Source: Polyangiaceae bacterium
Lineage (GTDB): Bacteria; Myxococcota_A; Polyangia; Polyangiales; Polyangiaceae
Direction: 5' to 3'
NCBI GenBank assembly: GCA_041389725.1
Contig: JAWKRG010000018.1
Coordinates: 1-64,000, forward strand
Length of the DNA stretch: 64,000 bases
Below the pieces are notes generated by a model, which saw only the letters and a list, made by a program, of their open reading frames with translations, searched no databases and was not told the origin of the DNA. Below, piece after piece: positions 28,373-35,294 of this stretch. A program made the position numbers and the translations under genes. The number at the start of each line of letters is the position of its first letter. Position 1 is the stretch's first letter.

Positions 28373-29876
28373 CGCAGCCACCCCCCATCCGCCATCTTGC
28401 GGCACAGCGCGTCCTCGGCCTCGCGGCACCGAACGAGCGCGGCCTTGAAGTCGGCGACTGCTTCTGCAAGGGCGGGATGTCCTGGCCAATGGGCGGCAGG
28501 ACGTAGCGGGAGATGTTCAGCGTCCAGTCCTCCTGCTCGATCTCATCGAGCTCCACGACACGGGCGCGATCGTCTACGTCTTCGAACGCCTGCACCCAGC
28601 TGAGCAGCTGCGCGGTGTGCTCCGGCTCCAAATAGTTCTGTGCCCGATCTTTGCGGAAGAGTGTGGATGCGTCGACGAAGAGCACCTTGCGCGCCCGCTC
28701 CGCGGGCTTGCGCATGCGCAGGACGAGCACGCAGGCGGCCAGCCCGGTACCGTAGAATAGGTTCGGCGCAAGCCCGACGACCGCCTCGATCTGATCGGCC
28801 TTGAGCAGGTGTTTGCGGACCTTACCCTCGACGCCGCCGCGGAAGAGCGCGCCTTGGGGAAGCACGACAGCCATTCTACCGTGGTGGTCGGCCATCGACT
28901 TGACCATGTGCTGGACCCAGGCGAAGTCGCCAGACTTGTCGGTCGGTAGCCCCGCGAACGCACGTCCCCACGGATCGCTCTCCCACACCTCTCGGCCCCA
29001 ATTCTCAAGCGAGAACGGGGGATTGGCGATGACGACGTCGAAGGTCGCAAGCCCACCCGTGCTTGGGTCGGTGAAGACCGGGTTGCGCAACGTATCGCCG
29101 CGTTCCACCTGGAAGTCCTCGACACCGTGAAGGAGCAGGTTCATGCGCGCCACGGATGAGGTGGTCAGGTTCTTTTCCTGCCCGAAGAGCTTCCCGAAGA
29201 ACGTCCGCGGGTCACCGCCTTTCTCTCGCACGTGCTCGACGGCGGCGAGCAGCATGCCACCAGTTCCACATGCCGGGTCGTAGACGGTTTCGCCTTCCTT
29301 CGGGTCGAGGATATCGGCCATCAGGCGCACGACGCTGCGCGGGGTGTAGAACTCGCCGGCCTTCTTGTTGGTAGTGTCAGCGAACTTCTTGATCAGGTAC
29401 TCGTAGGCATCGCCTATGACGTCGTTGCGCACGGTCTTGTTGCCGAGGGGCAGCGCCGAGAAGTGCTCGACGAGATCCTTCAGCAGGTCGTCGGGCAACC
29501 GATCCTTGTTCGTCCACTGCGCGTCACCGAAGACGCCGTACAGGTGCTGCTGGTTGGCGGCCTCGATCCCGCGCATCGCGTTCTGCAGCTTCTTGCCGAC
29601 GTTCGAGGCGGTCTCGCGGACATCGCGCCAGTGGCAGCCCTCGGGCACCTGGAACCGGTGCTCGTCTTCGAAGTCCTCGCCGTACGTCTCGACCGCCTCG
29701 GCGTACTCCTCGTCCCAGACGTCGCAGATGCGCTTGAAGAAGAGGAGCGGCAGGATGTAGCTCTTCCAGTCGGTGCGATCGACGGGGCTGCCGCGGAGGA
29801 TGTTCGCGGCCTCCCAAAGGTGGGATTCGAGCTGTTGGAGCGTCAGCTCGAGCGGCAGTGACGACTGGTCATTCAT
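28369..29876 (-). CDS. hsdM: Type I DNA methyltransferase subunit HsdM, first copy (one late frameshift)
   Basis: About 500 residues: N-terminal QQLESHLWEAANILRGSPVD, motif I YDPACGTGGMLLAAVEH near residue 218, catalytic NPPF in DVVIANPPFSLENWG, and QGALFRGGVEGKVRKHL. Near 28470 the sense frame changes. The correct continuation reads LAEAVADFKAALVRCREAED and stops at 28369, overlapping the next hsdM start. Taken literally the frame would run on to 27876 as a 666-residue product with a nonsense tail. It differs clearly from the second hsdM (not a recent duplicate), so the locus carries two distinct M subunits, possibly acting as a heterodimer with one HsdS. Confidence 0.85.
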
Positions 29877-30166
29877 CGGCGCCTGCTCCGCTCGCTCGCT
29901 CGCCAGAGGCCTGGCATCGGGTTCCGCCCTGTTCGCCCCATTGTAGTCGTCTCTGCCCGACTGGATTGCGCGCGGGCGCTCGGAGCATGCACCCTACGGT
30001 GGGCGCGAGGCAATCGCAGATACCATTCAGGCGCCAGTAGAAACCCACACCTCACGCCATGTGGACAGTGCCGCGCCCATGGAGAACGCGGGCGGAGCGC
30101 CGTGCTGCGCGGTGCGCGACCAAGTCTGTCGCTCCGTGGCGCCGCCCACGTTCCCCACAGGCGCTT

Positions 30167-30191
30167 GGAAAACTCGCTTCGCGAGTTTTCC
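30167..30191. terminator. Perfect 11-bp inverted repeat
   Basis: GGAAAACTCGC-TTC-GCGAGTTTTCC, perfect arms with a 3-nt loop. It sits between divergent genes. It could be a bidirectional terminator (T4 runs inside the stem arms) or a dimeric-protein operator. No long T tract follows on either strand, so the terminator reading is tentative. Confidence 0.4.
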
Positions 30192-30295
30192 ACACTGACC
30201 ACAGGCCCGACGACGACGAGTTTCTTGATTCTGGGGGAGGAGCACGGTGCGTGGCGTGGGCGGGCGAAGCGACGGCGTTTGACGGTACCCGGCCG

Positions 30296-30304
30296 ATAAT
30301 AGAC
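30296..30304 (+). promoter_or_regulatory. Half-site of the regulator operator
   Basis: ATAATAGAC lies 11 bp before the regulator ATG (30316) and is identical to the left arm of the palindrome at 30855-30875. The right arm is absent here. It overlaps a plausible -10-like element (TAATAG). This suggests the MerR-like protein also binds its own promoter. Confidence 0.45.
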
Positions 30305-30315
30305 GATGCCCATCA

Positions 30316-30843
30316 ATGAGCGGCGAGCAGGCCATTACGCTAAAAGAGGTTCAGCTTCGCTTGGGCGTCCCTCAACACGTCCTGATCCACCTCTGCGAAA
30401 AGGAAGTCATCGAGCCGGACCTGGCCCAGACATCGGGTCGCGGCAAGCGACGCGAGTTTTCGCAGCGCAACCTCTTCGAGTTTGCCGTCGCTCTCGCGCT
30501 GCGGCGGTTCGAGCTCCCGGTGGCGACCACCGCGCTCGTCGTCCGCGTGCTGCGCTCCTTTCTGCGGGCCGTGGAGAAGGCCAAGCCCGGACTTGGGTTT
30601 CCACAAGTGCTGGGTGATGCGGGCTTGGTGCTGGACCTGCACGTCTACGATGGCGATCTGCTGGTGCTCTGCGCCCAGGGCAAAGCCGTGGGAAAGCCGC
30701 TGCTGCTCGGGTCGAAGATCGGTGCCGCGCTGCGCGGCTCGGGCGCGCGGCCTCGCGTCGAGAGGCTGACCGCTTTGCCGAAGGATTTCGAGGCGCGGCT
30801 CGACGTTCAGCTGAGCGAAATCTGGCGAAAACTTCGGGTGTAG
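30316..30843 (+). CDS. MerR-like HTH regulator
   Basis: A 175-residue protein. Residues 8-75 read ITLKEVQLRLGVPQHVLIHL, then EVIEPDLAQTSGRGKRREFS and LFEFAVALALRRF. That is the winged-HTH arrangement of MerR-family regulators (strand/helix, then an arginine-rich wing and a helix that chooses DNA). The C-terminal half (DAGLVLDLHVYDGDLLVLCA) is a small alpha/beta effector part that I do not recognise. No cysteine metal site of classical MerR is visible. It is transcribed toward the serine recombinase relic, with an operator-like palindrome directly downstream and a half-site upstream, so it probably controls both. No frameshift is visible. Confidence 0.65.
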   Translation: MSGEQAITLKEVQLRLGVPQHVLIHLCEKEVIEPDLAQTSGRGKRREFSQRNLFEFAVALALRRFELPVATTALVVRVLRSFLRAVEKAKPGLGFPQVLGDAGLVLDLHVYDGDLLVLCAQGKAVGKPLLLGSKIGAALRGSGARPRVERLTALPKDFEARLDVQLSEIWRKLRV

Positions 30844-30854
30844 GGCTTGCAAGT

Positions 30855-30875
30855 ATAATAGACGGTGTCTATTAT
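30855..30875. promoter_or_regulatory. 21-bp palindromic operator before the recombinase
   Basis: ATAATAGAC-GGT-GTCTATTAT: two perfect 9-bp arms around a 3-bp centre. It starts 12 bp after the regulator stop and stands before the recombinase unit. The left arm recurs in front of the regulator. This is the form of an operator bound by a dimeric regulator, most likely the adjacent MerR-like protein. That last link is inference. Confidence 0.65.
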
Positions 30876-30994
30876 GCTGAACATGGGCGCCCCGGCAAAG
30901 AGCCGTGAAGATCCCCGAGCGCGACGACGCCTCTCGGACAGATGATCGAGTTCGCCGATCCTCGCGGGCTTTCTTGCTGCGGGTTCATGCCGCC

Positions 30995-32508
30995 ATGAAG
31001 GGTGACAATGAGGGGGCGGCGGTGTATCGAGGTTTTCGAGCGAGAACCAGCGGGAGCAAGGCATTGATGATCAGATCCGGGTGTGCAGGGGGTTTGCTGC
31101 GCGGGATGGGGATCACGATCCTCGACAATCATCATCTACTTCGATGAGGCGCAGTCTGGGTCTGTCCGGTCGCGGCCGGGCCTCGAAGCGCTGAAGAAGG
31201 CTGCGGAGGACAAGCAGTTCGACGCGCTGCTGGTCGACGACTCCTCGCGCCTTTCTCGCGACAACCAGCACTTCAATACGCTGCTTTGCCTGTTTCAGTA
31301 CTGGGGCATCAGCTTGATCTCCGTAAGCGACGGGCTCGACATGCGCGAGGAGCACGCCAAGGTCGCTTACCAGTTCGGGGGCATCATCAACGAGCTGTAT
31401 CTCACCGATCTCAAGAAAGACGCACCGCGGACAAATGGGGCAGGTGCTACGCGGGTTTTCTGTGGGCAGCCGCGGCTGAGCTACACTACCGTCCCCGAAG
31501 GGGAGTCGAACGACAGAAGGGCCGCCCTACGCGCCGATGGCTTCAAGCTCGTGATCATTCCGGAAGAAGCACGGATCATTCAGCGCATCTTTCAGGAGTT
31601 CATCGAGGGCAAAGCGGTCACGAAGATCCCGAAGCGGCTCAACCAGGACCGAGTGCCCACCCAAGGTGCGGCTCAAGGGCGGATGGAACTCTCGACCGTG
31701 TCCCGCATCCTGAAAAGACGAAAAGTACATCCGGGCGTTTCATCTGGAATCGGACCACGACGCTCAGGACCCGCTTTCACCGGCAAGATGCGGCAGGTCG
31801 ATCGTCCCAAGGAAGAGTGGGTCATCCAAGAGCGCAAAGACATCCGCATCATCCCGGACGAACAGTGGGACGCGGCGCAAGCTCGTTGGCGCGAGATTGA
31901 CGGCGTGTTCCCGCGCAAGCGGGGCAAGAAGGGTTCGAGGGCAAGCGCAAGAGCTACGTCGAGTCGCATCCGACGCATCTGCTGTCCGGCGCGCTGAATG
32001 CGGGTCTTGCGGTGGTGCCATTGCGCTCGTGAGCGGGAAGGGCAGCGGGTACTACGGCTGCCTCAATGCGTCTCGGCGTTCATGTGAAGATCGGAAGCTG
32101 ATCGCGCGCAAGCGCCTCGAGACAAGTTCGTTCGGCGCTCAACGAAGCGGTGCTGAAACCAGAAGTGCTCGACTTGGTCTACGAGCGCACCGCGCAGAAG
32201 GTCAAAGAGCAGTTCAAGCACGTCCCGGAGGAACTCCGACTCAAGAAGATCGAGCTGAACCGGGCCGAAACGCGGGTGCACAACTTCGTCGAGTTCGTCG
32301 CCTCGGGTCGGGCGACGCCGGCTCTGGCAGATCGCTGGCTCAGCCGAAGAGCAGGCGAAAACTCGCGCGCCGATATTGACAGCATGGAGGCGGCCAAGGA
32401 CGACTTCTTCCGCGTCCGCCCCGTGCCTGGATCGCCGACCGCATCAAGAAGCTCAACCAGCTCCTGGGCCAGCGCACGGAGGCCTCGGCCCTGGCTCTCG
32501 CGCCGTGA
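30995..32508 (+). pseudogene. Large serine recombinase, frameshifted
   Basis: The N-terminus (from ATG 30995) needs two shifts to read AAVY-RF then ENQREQ-GIDDQIRVC. From about 31140 a long frame gives the resolvase catalytic core: YFDEAQSGSVRSRPGLEALK, FDALLVDDSSRLSRDNQHF and YWGISLISVSDGLD. The recombinase domain has RADGFKLVIIPEEARIIQRI and NQDRVPTQGAA. A zinc ribbon follows after shifts (CGSCGGAIALVSGKGSGYYG, then RRSCEDRK), then a coiled coil (KEQFKHVPEELRLKKIEL), and it ends LNQLLGQRTEASALALAP at 32508. At least five shifts are needed. Such enzymes integrate or excise mobile elements and this one is probably dead. It is about 280 bp from the ssrA 3' end. Confidence 0.8.
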
Positions 32509-32559
32509 CCCGAACAACCGGAGGTAGGTCGTGCTACTTCGAACCTCGGCTACCACGGG

Positions 32560-32763
32560 TTGACCGCGCTGATCCGCCGAGGCGCCATCCATACCCGCCA
32601 GGTCACGGACTTCGCGCCTTGGCGGATTTCGCGGGCCGAACTCGACTCGGACCGCGTCCAACGCCTGGTCCGCACGCTCAAAAAGACGGGACGGCTCCCA
32701 ACCGAGGGGGGGTCCCCGCAGAGTCAGCAACCGCTATTTTCGGAGAAACCGCCCAGAGAATAA
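32560..32763 (+). other. Short HTH-like frame behind the recombinase
   Basis: Sixty-seven residues: LTALIRRGAIHTRQVTDFAP, then WRISRAELDSDRVQRLV and RTLKKTGRLP. The pattern 'LI..GAI...QV..FAPW.I.RAEL' is like the small DNA-binding or excisionase-type HTH in which a substrate helix is followed by a wing with WRI.R.DL. It may be the displaced C-terminus of the recombinase or a separate small gene. No good start codon or ribosome site fixes it. Confidence 0.35.
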
Positions 32764-32788
32764 AAGGACGTATTGTGATGCTAGATAG

Positions 32789-33135
32789 TGGAGGCGCGGG
32801 GAATCGAACCCCGGTCCGCAAGGCTTCCAATCAACCCTCGTTCACGTGCGTAGTCTTCATATCCCTGAAGACTGGGTTCGTGAATTCGGTCACGACCTAG
32901 CCCCTACTGTTTCTCGGTTGTCCTATCAGAGGCTTCCTCGGACAACCCAGCCCTGGTGGTTGGCGCCCTTCCGCTACGAGGACGATCTCACGGTTGGACG
33001 GCTCCTTGGCTTATTAGGCCGCGAGAGCTTCGATCGCGTTGTCGTTCGCAATTAGTACGTCCCGTTTTTGAACTGGCCCGGGAACCAGCACACGCAGACT
33101 GATCTTCCGACCCCACGTCGAAACCGATCGCCCCC
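32789..33135 (-). ncRNA. ssrA: tmRNA (ssrA)
   Basis: On the minus strand the 5' end GGGGGCGATCGGTTTCGACG and the 3' end with GGTTCGATTCCCCGCGCCTC give a 7-bp acceptor stem (GGGGGCG with CGCCTCC) and a T-arm with GTTCGATTCC. CCA is not encoded (CTA follows the discriminator A), so it must be added. The tag frame at 33011-33049 encodes ANDNAIEALAA followed by two TAA codons, preceded by a resume Ala codon GCG. tmRNA rescues stalled ribosomes and tags the broken protein for proteolysis. The 3' end points into the accessory island, and tmRNA 3' ends are classical integration targets. Confidence 0.95.
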
Positions 33136-33154
33136 TTTCGTTGGGAACGGGGGC

Positions 33155-33182
33155 AACCTAGCCATTTCTGTGCGGAAATCAA
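33155..33182 (-). promoter_or_regulatory. Candidate sigma-70-type promoter of ssrA
   Basis: On the minus strand TTGATT and TAGGTT are 16 bp apart, with TAGGTT 19 nt before the mature tmRNA 5' end. That leaves a short 5' leader to be removed by RNase P. The elements match the consensus only moderately. Confidence 0.35.
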
Positions 33183-33206
33183 GAGCGAGGGCGCCGGGGC
33201 GGAAGA

Positions 33207-33310
33207 CTCGCTCCCAGGGCTGCGGTGCGGAGCCGCGCGACCTGCTGCGGTGCGGAACCGCGCGACTTGCTCCCGCGGCTGCGGTGCGGAGCCGCTCGGC
33301 TCGCTCCAGC
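33207..33310. repeat. Three degenerate GC-rich tandem units
   Basis: The core GCTGCGGTGCGGAGCCGC recurs three times (the middle one with a single change to GAACCGC), separated by CGCGAC(C/T)TGCT-type spacers. Each core can fold back as GCGG...CCGC. It lies between ssrA and a lipoprotein gene and looks like a local REP-type expansion. Confidence 0.55.
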
Positions 33311-33334
33311 GCGGCCGCTGCGCTATGCGAAGGC

Positions 33335-34018
33335 ATGGTGATTGCGCCGTTCTCGAGTGCTGGCGGAGCGGCACGCGGTGCCGCGGCGCGTAGGGTCGGC
33401 GTGGCGCTTGCCGCGGCGGTGCTCTTCGTGGGCCTCGCTTGCGATCGGGCGCGTCCGGCTGCTCCGAGCAGCGACGGGCCGGCGCCCAGCGTCGCGCCCA
33501 CGCTCAGTGTCGCGCCGCCCGCAGCAACACCGCCGTCGCCCGCGCCCACCGCCTCGTCGCTGCCCGCGCCCGCGGAGCCTGCGACTCGCGTGACGAGTCG
33601 CGATGGCCAGCTCGAGCTCATCTCGACGCCAGTGCAGGCAATCCACACCCACGGCGGCGACGCTGCGAAGCTCGGTCGCTTCAGGTTGTCGGCCGTCAAT
33701 CGTGGTGGGCGTTCACGTCGGTTGAAGTTCGAAGGGGTGACCTACTTGACCGGGCACAGCTGTCAGGAAGCTCCGAAGCACGTGTCCGCACGCCCCAAGC
33801 CTCAGCTGCTGGTGAACGACGGGGACGAGGATCCACGCGCGGGCGGGCTCGAAGTCACGCTGGTAGCGGGCGAGCAAGTGCTCAGCGCCCAGTTCGACAG
33901 CGTGGAGGCCTACTACACGCACTGCGATCAGTTTGCCTTTGTTGGGCGCTTCAGCGTGGATGGGCGGGAATCAATGGATCTCCTCGTCAAGATCGAAGTG
34001 ACGCGCGAAGAACCCTGA
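33335..34018 (+). CDS. Predicted lipoprotein, function unknown
   Basis: A 227-residue protein starting ATG 33335. A hydrophobic signal segment (GVALAAAVLFVGLAC) ends in a lipobox Cys near residue 36 and is followed by a Pro/Ala/Ser-rich linker (about residues 40-90). The folded part has RDGQLELISTPVQAIHTHGG, TYLTGHSCQEAPKH and VEAYYTHCDQFAFVGRF. It is probably exported and anchored to a membrane. No family is recognised. A cysteine-rich frame begins at its very end in another frame. Confidence 0.75.
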   Translation: MVIAPFSSAGGAARGAAARRVGVALAAAVLFVGLACDRARPAAPSSDGPAPSVAPTLSVAPPAATPPSPAPTASSLPAPAEPATRVTSRDGQLELISTPVQAIHTHGGDAAKLGRFRLSAVNRGGRSRRLKFEGVTYLTGHSCQEAPKHVSARPKPQLLVNDGDEDPRAGGLEVTLVAGEQVLSAQFDSVEAYYTHCDQFAFVGRFSVDGRESMDLLVKIEVTREEP

Positions 34019-34221
34019 GCGAGTGCGCTACGGACCTGGACTGCGACCAAGGGCTCGCCTGTTGCGGGCCCGCCGCCAGCAACGAAAAGCAGTGCCTGAT
34101 GGCTGGCATGTGCGCTGCGGCGTGCGCGGATAGCACCGACTGTGGCTACTTGGGGCACGACTTCGTGTGCTGCTCCAACGGTCTCTTCGACTCCTGCATG
34201 CTGCCGACGGACTGCGAGTGA
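34015..34221 (+). CDS. Cysteine-rich C-terminal frame, start unclear
   Basis: Immediately after the lipoprotein, a different frame reads LSECATDLDCDQGLACCG, CLMAGMCAAACADSTDCG and DFVCCSNGLFDSC, ending at 34221. The regular Cys spacing (C-x5-DC-x5-CC) is like small secreted cysteine modules common in myxobacteria. There is no ATG, GTG or TTG in a useful place. It may therefore be a C-terminal domain of the lipoprotein, separated by a single shift at about 34015, or a gene with an unusual start. Low confidence as a separate gene. Confidence 0.35.
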   Translation: MSECATDLDCDQGLACCGPAASNEKQCLMAGMCAAACADSTDCGYLGHDFVCCSNGLFDSCMLPTDCE

Positions 34222-34308
34222 CAGGCCAAGCCGGCCCACGCCGCCGAATGCTGCACGTGCCTGCGGGATCCCGGGACTCGTTTCGAGCAGAGCTGATATC
34301 GTCTGCGG

Positions 34309-35181
34309 GTGACGCGTTCAGGTTGGAGCAAGTGGCCCCTGGTCTTTGGCCTCGCCGCGGCCGGCTGTGGCCCGCCGCCCGAGCCGCAACCGCCGCCGCC
34401 GGAGCCTGCGGCCGTCAGTGTTCCGGTCCCGCCTCAACCCCAAGACGACCCCGACGCCGCGCCGCGCCTCGCGTCGAGTGTGTGTGCGGGCCACGCGGTG
34501 GATCTGCCGCAGGCGATTGCGAGCCACAAGTGCGCGATCGACGAGGAAGAAGCAGACGCGCTGAGGGCAGAACTCGAAAAAGCGGCCGTTCAGGGTGAAG
34601 TGGGGGTCGTCGGTGCCGTCGAGCAGGTGCACGAGACGACCAGCGTCGCGAAGATCGCGATCCGGAATCGAACCGATCGCGTCATGGAGCTTCCGTTGCT
34701 GGTGCACTCGGAAATCGATGCGTTCCCCGCCAGCGCAAACCATCAGTCGCTGCTGGCGCCCACGGTGCCGTGGCCCGACGGCTTTGCCTTCGAGACTGGG
34801 CGTATGCTGCGCAAGATTCGCTTGGAGCCCGGGGGCTACGCGCGTGCTCAGGTCACGCTGTCCCACTACGTGCTGGTCCCAGGCAAGCGCGTCGTCTGCC
34901 CACCGAACGCCAAGTGCCCAACACCGATGACGGCGCAGCTGCCCCTCACGCGCGGGACCCACGCCATCGAGCTGCGCACGCCCTTGTATGCGACGGATCC
35001 GAGCCTGAAGGCGGTGCTGATCGTGAACGTGCCGGGACCCTGCCCGCAGCTGACCTGTCCAGCAGGGCAGCAGGTTATTCGCGGTTGTCCCGGAGGCATG
35101 CGCCCACCGCCGGATGCTTGTCCACGGCAGCGCTGTGTTCCAATCGGCAAGACGCCCCCGACGTGTCCGCGCGTGCCGTGA
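34309..35181 (+). CDS. Predicted lipoprotein with Pro-rich linker
   Basis: A 290-residue protein with GTG start 34309. The signal is WPLVFGLAAAGC with the lipobox Cys near residue 19, then a very Pro-rich linker (PPPEPQPPPPEP). The folded domain has AVDLPQAIASHKCAIDEEEA, VAKIAIRNRTDRVMELPLLV and a cysteine-rich end (CPQLTCPAGQQVIRGCPGG). The strand-rich pattern suggests a beta-sandwich. It is probably an exported surface protein. No family is recognised and nothing next to it points to a job. Confidence 0.75.
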   Translation: MTRSGWSKWPLVFGLAAAGCGPPPEPQPPPPEPAAVSVPVPPQPQDDPDAAPRLASSVCAGHAVDLPQAIASHKCAIDEEEADALRAELEKAAVQGEVGVVGAVEQVHETTSVAKIAIRNRTDRVMELPLLVHSEIDAFPASANHQSLLAPTVPWPDGFAFETGRMLRKIRLEPGGYARAQVTLSHYVLVPGKRVVCPPNAKCPTPMTAQLPLTRGTHAIELRTPLYATDPSLKAVLIVNVPGPCPQLTCPAGQQVIRGCPGGMRPPPDACPRQRCVPIGKTPPTCPRVP

Positions 35182-35294
35182 GCGGCGGACTGCTATGCTG
35201 CGGCCAGCGGATGCGTGCGCAGAGGCTTGCTGAGGTACGAGTCGGGCTGACGGCGCTCAATGCAGCGGCCATGCACCGATCCACTGCTGGCGGG

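Larger units (their letters stand above)
29877..30315. other. Divergent intergenic region between the hsd operon and the MerR-like gene
   Basis: About 440 bp with no supportable gene. It must hold the leftward promoter of the hsd-ham transcript and the rightward promoter of the regulator. It contains the hairpin at 30167-30191 and an operator-like half-site at 30296-30304. Confidence 0.4.

Noticed and set aside
8000..33000. Second copy of the ssrA 3' end as an attachment site
   Set aside because: I looked for the T-arm sequence of ssrA elsewhere in the window and did not find a copy, so no att pair is reported.
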